Positions 46,289-57,902 of a stretch of DNA of 64,000 nt are shown here, one piece after another (the first letter of the stretch is position 1; each line of letters opens with the position of its first letter). The translations under genes and the position numbers were made by a program. A model generated the notes under the pieces. It did no database searches. It saw only the letters and a program-made list of their open reading frames with translations, and was not told where the DNA came from. This DNA comes from Pisolithus tinctorius (lineage: Eukaryota > Basidiomycota > Agaricomycetes > Boletales > Pisolithaceae): NCBI GenBank assembly GCA_024663395.1, contig JANFAH010000018.1:868001-932000 (forward strand). The letters are read 5' to 3'.

Positions 46289-48476
46289 CTTGGGGAGAAC
46301 AGTCGAATTCCTTGATTCAGGGAGAACCGACATCTATTCCGGGTATCTTTTTATCCTCTGGGAACTAGGTACCTGTAAGGATCTTCGGAGGTCCGTGGAT
46401 TGCAATGGACAGGTGATACTGGAATAGAGCGGGCTCCGACCATTCTCCTGGGCCAATATTTGGATTCATCAATTAGGGCATGACAAAATACGAAAAGGAC
46501 AGAGCTGGGCGTCAGCTCGGATTGCGGAGACCGGAGATTGGGTTGGATGTAACGCAATCCTACTCCGCACATATTCATGCATTGCGGATTCCATATAACA
46601 ATGTTTTTTTGGGGAAGGTCTAATACCAGGAATCGTTACGTAATTTGCTCCGCCGTCCGAAGTGTCTGCGGTCACCGGTGTAACAGAAAAACCTGACCCA
46701 TCCTTGGTAGGGCACTTACTAACACGATCGCTCCCATACTAATCTCCATGTCTGTGGACCGTCGGGAAACACCTTCCAGGACCAAGTGGAGATCAGCAGT
46801 CTGCATTTTCTTGGCCCAGCGGTACCCCGCTCATCGGTTGCTTCGTTCAGATCCCATCAACCTGGCCATTCATGGATGCTGTGGCTAGTTCTTTGCTCGA
46901 CAGCATGAGATTTGGCAATTCTGTGCCCACGAACACGACGAACAATCGGGAATTACCGTTGCTGGCGTCTCCCAGATATTTTGGGTGAGTTCAACCGTAC
47001 GTGTCCAAGACACGTTCCAAGGCACTAAGTGAGTATTTGAATAGTTGCCTACCTCTCTCTGCTCAGCCCAAGACAATCATCTTCATTCAATACATGGTCC
47101 TCACATATCGTGTTACAGGGAATCCAAAAGAAAGAACTTGTCTGGGAAGATTTACGGGTCGACCACACACACAAAATGAACACGCTAGCAACCAAAATTA
47201 ATGTTCAGTGAACCTCAAAGTTCCATCCTAGGAAGAACTTCGCTCCAAAGGCACATGGCTGTATAGATTATAAAACATGTAAAAGTTTGGCAATATGAAC
47301 GTGCATGCTGCAGGATTTACGTAATTATCACCATCCAGAAGGTTTCGCTGCATCTCCGGATTCCGCGATCATGCTGGCGCCCTAACTTTCTTCTTTTCAT
47401 ATTGTGGATTTCTGAAATTCGCAGAGCCCGGAAGGTTGAAATCGAATTTCCGACACAAATGATTTGGCACTCGTAGGGGGTTCGATCCACTTGTCGCGGC
47501 GGAATTTTTCATCTCTAGATCTTCGTGATGTTCTGATGTGGAATACACACATCCTTCAAATGAAGACGAATCAAACCCAGGCTCTGTGATACATAGCCGA
47601 GGACACGCACTACGCTACGCCGTGCGCATGCGGGCAGCCCTCTAGGTATCGGATCTAGTGGTCCTTGTACTGGCGACACATCCTAACATCGTCGAGGTTG
47701 CTGTGGGTGCTGGTTCCAAACTTCTGTCCTCAAGTTTTTGATTCCGTATCCAGTAATCGACAGTCAGGCTTCTCCCCAACATTCAAATTCGCTATCGTGA
47801 TCATCTCACCCTCTGCCGTGCAACGAGGCCACCTCGTGCCTTGGAGTTGCACTGGTGACCTTCGGCCCCAGTCTCAGATGGCAGATCTGACAACTTGAGC
47901 CATTAGTGAAGGTGTTCCATTGGACTGTCCATCGGTGTCTTCCGGGATATCTTTATTTGATGAAAGATGGTTGGACTTGCTGATGCATTCCCAAAGCCAA
48001 GCTTTCGGTTCTTTCGATTCTTCCTTTCAACATGCGTCAGACATTCAAGAACAACATACACCATCACGCTCTCGATGGCAGAAACCTAGGTTTACCGTTC
48101 GTCATGCAACCTGGCAAAGTCCTTCTTCCAGTCCCCATCGCTCCCATTTCTGAAGGGTTGCAGCCTCATCCAGCGGTTACTTTTTCATGCTCTCTTACCT
48201 GAAGGGTCCATAATGAAGCTAATCGCGTTGCCGACAGTTCCGGGTCGAGCAATTAGGAGAGAACGCGTACCGGATTGGAGTCAACGTGGGCATTCAGGAC
48301 CGTCTCTTATTACCTTTAGGCCCGACCGCAATGCGTACACGCGAATCATTTAACGTTTGAAGATCACTGGTACCAAACGATCCAACATGACTCTTCTTAC
48401 GTGCAAGGATTGAGACCGAGAACGTAAGCGCTGCATGGCCTACTCCCTTTCCCGGTCAACCGGATTGTCAGGTAGC
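46289..48476. other. Stretch without a supported gene
   Basis: Bases 46360-46440 match 61795-61880 and belong to the upstream flank of the inhibitor gene. From 46.6 to 48.4 kb I see only short frames. A 58-codon frame near 48017-48190 (SILPFNMRQTFKNNIHHHAL) is coding-like in composition but has no partner exon and no known domain. Confidence 0.4.
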
Positions 48477-49290
48477 CTACTCTGTTTGAATCATTCTGAA
48501 TTTGAACCTGTGTTTTTCACACGGCATTTGTTCCAAATCCTTGTTAAACCAGTGCCTCCTTTTTTCCCTGTTGATATCAGCTATGAGCATCCTGGCAAAC
48601 GGTTCAATGACATCGATATGAATGGCATCCATTCCTGCTTTGATATAGCTAGCAGCCATGCCAAGCTGTTCAGCACGGAAACATTCGAGTGTGTCAGAAA
48701 TTCGTTCGCGGTTACCATTGAAGTAGTAGAAGCCCGGTTTGAAGTCGGGACCTTCGCGAGCCTTGTAGTAGTAGGGTATAAGCCTGTCCTCGAGCCGATC
48801 TAAACCTTGATTCAACGGCGGATAGACGATCAACTCGGCCAGGCGCTTCATGATCCCATTCTTGTACTGTCCCTGTGCATCGTTCTTCGGAAGGGGGAAA
48901 CGCATAGCTCCAGCATCCTAAAAGGTGATGGGAGGTCAATATCAAACTCCATCGAGTACACCGGGGAGATGAAAAGCCCACGTAGTAGTCATATATCTTT
49001 CCTCCGGGGAATTTATAAGTGGAAAGACGGCCACCAATGCGGTCTGAGGCCTCTAGGATCTCGTACTCGACATCCAGGGAGTCCGGTATCAACGCTGTAT
49101 AAAGACCACCGACACCAGCGCCCAAGATTCCGACCTTTTCTCAGGGAAAAATCGCAGCGTTTAATCGGAAATGTCAAAGAAATCGGTTTTGTCGGTGTCA
49201 AGCTGGGGGAGCTTAGCGGTGAGGGAGGAATGATAATCTTCAATTAATGTTTTTGTCATAGAGGGCCAGTGGGTCGCCTTCGGAAGGCAT
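48477..49290 (-). pseudogene. Amine-oxidase copy 3, 5' fragment
   Basis: The start at 49290 gives MPSEGDPLALYDKNI, then an extra A (about 49250) shifts the frame to a stop. A TAA replaces the codon after FDISD (about 49162), and a base is missing in the PDRKVG region. The FAD block GAGVGGLYTALIPDSLDVEY and exon 2 (DAGAMRFPLPKNDAQGQYKN to EPFARMLIADIN) are open. Homology stops near 48555, in the middle of exon 2. The trailing frame to 48477 is unrelated. The last two thirds of the gene are absent. The promoter flank with TATATAAG is still present at 49381. Confidence 0.8.
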
Positions 49291-49710
49291 AACAAATACG
49301 GGTCAAACTGAGCGTTAGTGAGGTGATGAGGTGGGCGTTGCAGATGGTGCACTGGAAGTCGTCCCCTTCAAAGAGGGAGACTTATATACCCAGAACCCGG
49401 ATAGAGGTCGGTGGGTTTACCACAGCGGTATGTTCTTTCAGACAGGGACTAGAACGTCACCTTCGAGTACTGCTAAACGTCCAGCAAGAGAGTCCATTGT
49501 TATTGTGTTATTTCTTCAGATGATCAACGAGACCCTTGAGCGTTCCAGTAGACAGGAACCGGAGTCATCTATGTGATCATTACTCAGACTGGAGAGCTCT
49601 GATGGAACGTCCTGTGCGTACCGATGAAGTAGTTTCTCGATGAAGCACGACCGGGTGACCAGAGCCCGACACCCAGGTCTCCCGGGACAGGAATATGAAA
49701 CTGGCAAAGG
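49291..49710. repeat. Upstream flank of amine-oxidase copy 3
   Basis: This matches 40480-41000 with an internal deletion that brings the 40690 and 40850 blocks together near 49540. Homology is lost after about 49710. Confidence 0.65.
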
Positions 49711-50274
49711 AAGGGGCTCGGGGTCACTAAAGGGACTTAGCAGGATAAAACGTGTCGCTGCTGACAGGCTTCAGGCATATCGATCTTGCTCAAATGCATA
49801 ATCGGACTGCCCGGAGGGTATAATCCTTCGCTTTCGACTTGCTGGGTTCATCGTCAAGTTTAATAATCCTTGGTCCTTACTGGGGTGTTTGAGTATCACC
49901 GAAGGCCAGGACGAGGCTCTGGTCCATTCCGGCACGTAAATTATCGTGTGCGGTCACAATTCAGGAAGGCCTGGACTCGTTCCGCGTACCGTTCATTTGC
50001 CTGTTGGGATAGGCAATGCGGTGGTGCTTGAACGGTTGCAGCGGCACCCATACGTACGAATACGAAACGCGGTCAGATTGTACCCGCGAGTTAAAAGGGT
50101 TATTGCCTGCGTGCATGGGCTGTGGTTAATCGTCATCACCGCCGCACAGAGATAGCTCCCTGGTGCAAACGAGTAATCTGGTGGAAACAAAGTTTGTTCG
50201 TCACCGCCTCGAGGCGCTGCTTGAATGGCTTATGTCATCACAAACCACAGCTTGTGCCAGAATCACAAACCACC
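49711..50274. other. Intergenic, SYF2 promoter region
   Basis: No gene is supported. The last 100 bases carry the SYF2 leader. Confidence 0.4.
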
Positions 50275-51501
50275 ATGGCAAGTTCAACCTCAAAAGCTGA
50301 CATTCGGGACGACGTGCCCCCCTCGAAAGAACAAGATAGCGAAGATGCAGACATCTCACCCGAGCCGCAGGAGTCCGAGCAGAGTGGCATTGAAGGCACT
50401 GAGGAGACTGGCGATGGTAATTCTGAGTCGACAATGGTGACCATGGAGGATAGGAAAGCGAAGCTTGACAAGCTACGGGCTAAAATGGTTCGTTTACTTT
50501 GGAATCTTCATTTGTAGACACCTCATCTTGATCCAACAGCGTACATCCACGAAAGCCAACCGGCAATCACTCATTGAGGAGTCTGCAAGAGCGAAGTTAA
50601 CAGTTCGTGATATGGCACGCCTAGAACGCCAGAAAAAGCTTGCGGAGATGCTCCGGACACAAGCAGAAGCAGAGGGACGGGGAGAGGATATCGAGCGAAC
50701 AAAGAATTGGGAGTGGACAATAGAGGAAAACGAAAAGTGGGAGAAAAAGTTGGCGAGAAAGGCTCGGAGAGCAGATTTCGAGTTTCACGGTGCGTCTCTT
50801 GTAGGTTATTTCAAGCAACTAACGGGTGAATGATGGACGGCCGCAGATGACGCGCATGCTGCACACCGACGGTATAAGAAAGACTTGGACTTTATCAAAC
50901 CCAACCTGGAAGCATACAACAAACAGAGGGAGCAGGCCTTGGGCTTGGCCGCCGGGACTCTATCGGAGTCGGGCAGTTCCACACCTTCCGGTTCATCAAA
51001 TGCACTAACGACGTTCGACCCAAGTGGTGGCCGGGTTTGTGTATTTCGAATGATATCCGTAGGGAGGGACAAACTAATCACTCCGACAGATGGTTCCAAC
51101 AACGGAACAGCGCATGGCTGTGGACGCCTTCTATAGAGATGCCAACACGCTACTCTACGGTGACAATAAGCCTTCTGAGGAGGCTGTCGACCGACTAATC
51201 AGCAAGCTCAACCACGAGTCAGTTTTTGCTCTGGTGTGCCCTCGCGATGAGTGTGCTTACAACTTGTGTAACAGTGTCGATAAGAAGGCCAAGTTTTCGC
51301 GCAAGAGGCACAACGAAGATGAAGGCGACATCACGTACATCAATGAGCGGAATCGTGTATTCAACAAAAAGGTCAGTAAACTAGCGTCTTTCGTTCGTGA
51401 TGGCCATTCTGATTCATTGCTCCACACTTCAGATCGCGAGATACTACGACAAATACACCGCCGAGATTCGTGCCAGCTTCGAGCGTGGAACTGCATTATA
51501 G
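50275..51501 (+). CDS. SYF2: SYF2, pre-mRNA splicing factor
   Basis: Syf2 is part of the NineTeen-associated spliceosome complex with Isy1 and Syf1. The ATG at 50275 gives MASSTSKADIRDDVPPSKEQ and an acidic leader. KAKLDKLRAKM splices to RTSTKANRQSLIEESARAKL, then RGEDIERTKNWEWTIEENEK, KWEKKLARKARRADFEFH, HRRYKKDLDFIKPNLEAYNK, SNALTTFDPSGGR, MAVDAFYRDANTLLYGDNKP, VDKKAKFSRKRHNEDEGDIT, YINERNRVFNKK and the last exon IARYYDKYTAEIRASFERGT plus AL. All introns are 50-60 nt and phases agree. The length (about 280 residues) is normal. Two broken partial copies follow at 55650-55783 and 56004-56818. Confidence 0.93.
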
Positions 51502-52219
51502 CACCATTAACTGCATATCTTGCATTTGTGCATCACCTTCTTCATATCTCTGCAGCGTTATACTGTACGATTACTGCTGTTAATACAACTATTTACAAGT
51601 GAAACGGGTAACCATCAAAACATCGTCGATCATCCTCAATCCTGAGATACGCAAAACTTTTGGGCATTCCCGGTAAGGGAACATGGATGCCTGAAAAGTA
51701 ATAGTACGGTCAGTCCATCTGAGAGGTATAAGGACAGATGAGCGGTAAAGTTCAGAATTGCAGATGTGTAAGCAGCAGCTGGAGTGCGAAGTCCATCAGA
51801 CTGTTGAGCTTGAACATTGTGATTTTGCATTCATCCCATGCAAAGAAAGACAGAAGAAAGGAAACCCAAACTTACATTCTGAACCAGAGCCTGGCCCTGG
51901 CCTCCGGTGTGCTCATGCAGCACGTCGACTCACGGAAGAGTATCGTCGTGGAAAGAACGGCAGAAAAAAAACAAATAGGTTCCCTATGCAATTGAAACTC
52001 CGACACCGCTCCGAGCCCCGGCACGGGTGCAATCGTGGAAGCAGAGCGGAGTGCACTTCCTGCCGTTACTGCATGGACACAGCCCAATGTATTGCTTCTC
52101 GTGCTAAGTACAGATTGCAAGCGACAATGAGCACGACATGATATATATAAATACTTCATCATGCATGGAATCGCTTCAGAACAAGCTCTGTGTTTCCTCC
52201 CCCTTCCCGTTCGTACTCC
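51502..52219. other. SYF2 3' flank and permease 5' region (duplicated)
   Basis: The stretch recurs at 55784-55995 (SYF2 flank part) and 57370-57902 (permease upstream part), with blocks such as GTCAGTCCATCTGAGAGGTA and GCAGCAGCTGGAGTGCGAAG. Short frames within it are not called. Confidence 0.6.
52142..52153 (+). promoter_or_regulatory. TATA box of amino-acid permease 1
   Basis: TATATATAAATA lies 67 bases before the end of the leader and 78 before the ATG at 52220. It is kept as TATATATAAG at 57825-57834 before the broken copy. Confidence 0.6.
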
Positions 52220-55200
52220 ATGGCAGTCGATCTTCGGGCCCCAGCTTCTAGCGCATCATCCTTGAGCGCAACGACATCTCCCATGCAAGAGAAGATATCA
52301 GAAAAGCAGGCCTTCCATTATCAGGGGGATCTTGACCATGTCAAGCGCCAGCTAGGCAGACAGCACATCCAGATGTAAGCAGAACGAAGAACCTACACAT
52401 TGATGTTGCTGAGCGATGTGCCCTTCAACTCCAGGATCGCCGTGAGTCGAATTACGTCTCACCTTAACGAACTTATCACTAAATCTATCCAGATTGCGGG
52501 GTGCATCGGAACAGGCCTCTTCTTTGGCCTGGGTGAGATTCTTGCCCTGTGCGGCCCCCTAGGTGCACTATTGGTCTATTTACATGTCTGTACCGTCGTC
52601 TATTCGTAAGTTCTGCTCCACATTCGAATCCAGGTAAAGCATGCTTACCCTTCCTCTCACCTCAGGACGATCATGTCGATAGGAGAAATGACCGCATTCG
52701 CCCCGATATCTGGTTCAATCATTCACTTCGGTGCGTCAGTCTATGATTCCTGGCATATGGTGTACTTACTGATGACCGGGCTTGCGCAGCTGCGAGGTGG
52801 TTGGATCCCGCTGCCGGATTTGCGGTATGTCCAGTGCTTTCAACCCGCCTGAATGAATTCATTGCTGACCTCGTTTTCTCAGCTTGGATGGGTTCGTGTT
52901 CTTTTGCTTGATAGATGGCTTCGATTAATATTTTCTCTCCATCCAGAACTATTGTTATGTGAGTTACCGGATTCATCCTTTGTCTTCTTGTGGGTGTTCA
53001 CGATGATGAAGTACGCTGCCATCGCCATACCTTTAGAGATAACCGCGTTGACTGCCTTTGTCGGTTTTTGGGACCCCAACGTTCGTACATCCTCGTCATT
53101 CTCCTGGGTTGAATCTGCAATGCTCACGCGGGCACCATACGAGCTAGCCTAGCCACGCAGCGATTTATATTGGTGCCACTGTGGTTGGATTGTTCATCAT
53201 CAATTTCTTCGGTGTTCGGTCAGTTTCATAACTTCTCTGACTCAAATTATCTCATTAGTGTCTACTTATCAGTTGGTTCGGAAACTGTATGTAACAGACC
53301 CCGGCAGCATTATCCATGGCGCTCACTACCTTCTAGCTGAAATACTTTTTGCAACCTTGAAGAGTAAGTTACTTAGACCATCACTCATGCTCTCAGCGCC
53401 AACTAACCGTGGTGTCGTTGTGCTATAGTCTTGCTCGCAATCACCTTGGTTTGTGCATGTTTCCCGTTTTCTGTTGCATCGCTTCATCTGGGCTATTCCA
53501 TAGATCGTTGGCGGACTTGTCATCAGTTTAGGTGGAGGACCTGATCACGATAGGTTCGCATTCAGTGTCGGCCTTATAGCTCTTCCTGATGCTTTCCTGC
53601 AGAATTGGATTTCAGGTAAGACCTCTATTAATATTGAAAGTTGCTACTATCAACACGAGCAACATTAGTACTGGAAGAATCCTGGGCCCATGGTTTCCAG
53701 TAAGTGAAGACATTCTGCGCTGACAAGTTAGGTTAACGAAATGTACACAGCGCTTGAGCCCGGGGCAACAGGACGCTTCCTTGGTTTGCTGGTGGCCATT
53801 ATCCCGGCTGCATACTCTGTCAGTGGCTTCGAGCTCATCGCCATGTCAGTCCCCGGCATCGTACTGTGCACCGTGTGCCATGGAACTGACAGAGATCCCC
53901 ATTCAGCTCCGCAGCAGAGTCGAAGCAACCTCGAACAAACATTATCAGAGCGATGAAGTTCGTCGTCTTCCGTCTGGTCCTCTTCTATGTAGGTGTATAA
54001 ATTGCCGTCCTGGCAAGCTCTGGTATTAATCACCTCCTATGCTAGTTATGCTCGGTTATTATTGTGGGCATGCTGGTTCCGTCAAACTACCCTGGGTTAT
54101 CCAGGTGAGTGTCTAACTAGTGGTACCCACGATCGTTCTCAACGACCCTAGCCAGTCTCCTTTCGTGTTAGCTTTCGAACGTGCAGGTGTCAAAGGTAAT
54201 TGTAACTCTACCATTCTACGGCGCTATAATTTAACAACTCCTGTCTTTTCCTCAGTCCTACCGTCTATTATCAATGCAGTTATCATATCTAGCGCATACT
54301 CGTCCGCAAATACGTGTGTCTTTACGGCGTCTCGCATTCTCTACGGTCTTGGAGTGCAAAACCAAGCACCCAAAATCTTTACGACGTGCACGAAGGGTGG
54401 TATCCCGTGGATCTCAGTGATCGTCGCAGTTGGTGCCTTCAGATCGTCACCCTTACTCACTGTCTTGACCCAAAATTTATCAGGGCCTGTTCTCGTTGTT
54501 GGCATTCATGACTGTGTCGTCGAGTGCCTCGACCGTATTCAAGTATGTAAACTATTGGTCTGTTTTTGGTGGTACCAGGTGACTGACATACTGTATATCC
54601 AGTTGGTTCGTCAGCTTGTGTATGTGTTGTTGCTCTATGATTGCTCTGTAGAGCGACTTGCTGACGTCTCTGTTAGCCACCATGTGTGGACTCATTGGGT
54701 GCGTAGCTCGCACGTTGCCATTTATTCTTGGTCCCTAACCCTATACAGATGGACGGTCATCAATACTACCTATCTCCGATACTGTACGGACGAAGTTGCC
54801 CTTGAAACTAACCAAAATCTGACGAGATGGCCCTTCTTGTCACACAGATTACGGTCTGAAAATTCAGGGTATCGTCCCGCAAGGAATATACAGATCTCCG
54901 TTACAACCCTACGCTGCGATGTGGGCTATTTTTTGGTAGGCGTCGCTCTCTTCCGCGCCATGCACTCTTTTGGATGTCTGACGTACACAACAAACAGGTC
55001 GGTGTTCTACATCCTCATCAGTGGCATCTCGGTCTTCTGGGATTTCAGCACTTCATCGTTTGTTGCATCATGTGAGCACGTGCCTCTGCACATGCTGGGA
55101 GGACTGATCGCTGATTCATCATGGATGATATTATAGATATCAACTTGCCGATCATTTTGTCCCTCTTTGTAAGTTACAAGCTATGGTTCAAAACAAAGAT

Positions 55201-55437
55201 CGTGAGTTTCGCCTACCTATTGATCTCCACGCCTCTGCAATACCATGACTCATGTCGAACGCGTGTCCTGCAGCAACCACTATCAGAACTCGACTTCATA
55301 TCGGTGAGTCCGTAACGACATTGGATTGTGCACACATACTAACTGGACCCTAGCATATTCCCACTCTAGAAGAGACTGGCGACGAAGGGCTTTTGCTTGA
55401 AAAGTTGTCATTGTTTCAGAAAATTGGCATCGTTTGA
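52220..55437 (+). CDS. APC-family amino-acid permease (copy 1, intact)
   Basis: This is a fungal amino-acid/proton symporter of the plasma membrane (yeast AAP type). Spliced: MAVDLRAPASSASSLSATTS, DHVKRQLGRQHIQMIAIAGC joined to IGTGLFFGLGEILALCGPLG, TIMSIGEMTAFAPISGSIIH, AARWLDPAAGFALGWNYCYY, AAIAIPLEITALTAFVGFWD, HAAIYIGATVVGLFIINFFG, VRWFGNSEILFATLK, IVGGLVISLGGGPDHDR, IGFQYWKNPGPM, GRFLGLLVAIIPAAYSVSGF, AAESKQPRTNIIRAMKFVVF, FERAGVKVLPSIINAVIISS, NTCVFTASRILYGLGVQNQA, WFVSLSTMCGLIGW and QPYAAMWAIFW. It ends EKLSLFQKIGIV (stop 55435-55437). The gene needs about 20 introns and has micro-exons of 12 nt (52947-52958) and 13 nt (53603-53615). Each joint is in phase, so I call it intact. The transported amino acid cannot be told. 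Confidence 0.82.
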
Positions 55438-55649
55438 AAGGAACACCTACTATCCGTAATGACCCGCCCTTGAGATCATAGACTAGTACTCCGAGCTACG
55501 CATCTCTTGCACGATTTCACTCGTCTGTGTTGCAGATACCCTATTGTAAGAATAGTGTGCTATATATTTATCTCGTAGACGCTGGTTTCCGTAGTGACCA
55601 TCTCAACATCACAGTTGAGATTATTGATGGCTAAGACTCATCAGAGTCA

Positions 55650-55783
55650 AAAGGTCAGTAAACTAGTGTCTTTCGTTCGTGATGGCCATTCTGATTCATT
55701 ACTCCACACTTCAGATCGCGAGATACTACGACAAATACACTGCCGAGATTCGTGCCAGCTTTGAGCGTGGAACTGCATTATAG
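55650..55783 (+). pseudogene. SYF2 tail fragment (last intron and exon)
   Basis: This matches the last SYF2 intron and the final exon (51374-51501) almost exactly, ending in the same TAG. There is no upstream SYF2 sequence, so it cannot be a gene. The SYF2 3' flank follows to about 55995. It is the left end of the duplicated SYF2-permease unit. Confidence 0.85.
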
Positions 55784-56003
55784 CACCATTAACTGCATAT
55801 CTTGCATTTGTGTATCGCCTTCTTCATATCTCCGCAGCGTTGTACTGCACAGTTACTGCTGTCAATACAACTGTTTACAAGTGTAACGGGTAACCATCAA
55901 AACATCGACGATCATCGATCATCGATCACCCTCAATCCTGAACTGCGCAAAATGGGCATTCCCGGTAAGGGAACATGGATGCCTGAAAAGTAATAGTATA
56001 GTC

Positions 56004-56818
56004 ATCGAGCGATCAAAGAATTGGGAGTGAACAATAGAGGAAAACGAAAAGCGGGAAAAAAAGTTGGCCAGAAAAGCTCAGAGAGCGGATTTCGAGTTTC
56101 ACGGTGCGTCTTTTGTAGGTCATTTCAAGCAACTAACGGGTGAATGATGGACGGTTGCAGATGACGCGCATGCTGCACACAGACGGTATAAGACAGACTT
56201 GGACTTTATCAGACCCAACTTGGAAGCATACAACAAACAGAGGGAGCAGACCTTGGGCTTGACCGCCGGGACTCTATCAGGGTTGGGCGGTTCCACACCT
56301 TATGGTTCATCAAACGCACTAACAATGTTCGACCCAAGTGGCGGCCGGGTTTGTGTATTTCGAATGATATCCGCAGGGAGGGACACACTAATCACTCCGA
56401 CAGATGGTTCCAACAACGGAACAGCGCATGGCTGTGGACGCCTTCTATAGAGATGCCAACACGCTACTCTACGGTGATAACAAGCCTTCTGAGGAGGCTG
56501 TCGACCGACTAATCAGCAAGCTCAACCACGAGTCAGTTTTTGCTCTGATGTGCCCTCGCGATGAGTGTGCTTACAACTTGTGGAACAGTGTCGATAAGAA
56601 GGCAAAGTTTTCGTGCAAGAGGCGCAACGAAGATGAAAGCGACATCACGTACGTCAACGAGCGGAATAGTGTATTCAACAAGAAGGTCGGTAAACTATCT
56701 TGTGTCTTTCATTCGCGATGGCCGCTCTGATTCGTTGCTCCACACTTCAGATTGCGAGATCTACGACAAATACACTGCCGAGACTCGTGCCAGCTTCGAG
56801 CGTGGAACTGCACTATAG
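56004..56818 (+). pseudogene. SYF2 second copy, 5'-truncated and broken
   Basis: Homology to SYF2 starts inside exon 2 (IERSKNWE) and runs to the end. A TGA replaces the second Trp codon of the NWEW block. Later exons are open: HRRYKTDLDFIRPNLEAYNK, MAVDAFYRDANTLLYGDNKP, VDKKAKFSCKRRNEDESDIT. The last exon lost two bases (AGATCTACGAC against AGATACTACGAC), which destroys the conserved C-terminus. It has no start codon, no exon 1 and no promoter. Confidence 0.87.
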
Positions 56819-56895
56819 CACTATTGCATATCTTGCATTTGTGCATCCTTTCTTCACGTCTCCGCAGCGTTGCACTGTACAACTACTGCTGTTAC

Positions 56896-57250
56896 GGCAA
56901 CTTTCATATCGCTAGACCAGCGCTTTTATTTTGTTGCCAAATAATGCCGCGCACCATCCCTTGTATTACTGGGTGCACGGCACCCTTGTTCGTATTACTG
57001 GAATGCTCTGCTACTGTCTACCATTTATTGACAGACTATGGGTAGTTCTCACCAGCCAGTACTCAATGGATTGGCCATTGCTGTCGTTGAGCGGTTTAGG
57101 TTGGCCTGAAGCACCAGAGTATTCGAGCACAGTATGCGCTGCTCGCTCGATAATTACTAAAATTAGTATGGGGTTGACATTCCAAAAACAATAGGCAAGT
57201 GCTGGTTTGAGTTTTGGCCAGTTCTGGACCACCGATCGAAGGTCGCGCTG
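56896..57250. other. Insertion of about 350 bases in a duplicated SYF2 flank
   Basis: Beside SYF2 the flank reads CTGCTGTTAATACAACTATT without interruption. Here CTGCTGTTACGGCAAC is followed by about 350 unrelated bases, then GCTGTAATATAACTATTCAC resumes. GCTGTTA and GCTGTAA at the two edges could be an imperfect target-site duplication. I find no convincing terminal inverted repeats and no coding domain. Confidence 0.4.
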
Positions 57251-57902
57251 TAATATAACTATTCACAAGTGCAACGGGTAACCAACCGCATACTATCAAC
57301 CCATCGTTAATATCGATCATCCCTAATCCTAAGTTATGCAAAGTTTTGTTGCATTTCCAGTGAGGCAACACGAGTTCCGTACAGATACCTGAAAAGTAAT
57401 AATATGGTCAGTCCATCTGAGAGGTATAAGGACGAATGAGCGGTAAAGTTCAGAATTGCAGATGTGTAAGCAGCAGCTGGAGTGCGAAGTCCATCAGACT
57501 GTTGAGCTTGAACATGTAATGTGATTTTGCATTCATCCCATGCAAAAAAAAAAAGACAGAAGAAAGGGAGTCCAGACTTACCTTCTGAACCAGTGCCTGG
57601 TCCTGGCTTCCGGTGTGCGGGCTCATGCAACACGTCGATTCACGGAAGAGTGTCGTCGTCGAAAGAAAGGCAGAAAAAAACAAATAGGTTCCCTGTGCGA
57701 AACTCCGACACCGCTCCGAGCCTCGGCACGGGTGCAATTGCGGAAGCAGAGCTGCGCTTCCTGTCGTTACTGCATGGACACAGCTATGGTATGCATATTG
57801 CAAGCGACAATGGGCGCGACACGATATATATAAGTACCTCATGATGCATGGGTCCGCTTCAAAACAAGCTCTGTGTTTCCTCTCCCTTCCCGTTCGTATT
57901 CC
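57251..57902. other. Duplicated permease upstream region
   Basis: This is a diverged copy of 51590-52219 including the TATA element at 57825-57834. Confidence 0.6.

Noticed and set aside
47480..47500. GGTTCGATCC-like T-arm sequence suggesting a tRNA
   Set aside because: Upstream 70 bases do not fold into acceptor, D and anticodon arms. The GTTCGAATCC-like strings near 52622 and 58313 are inside permease introns.
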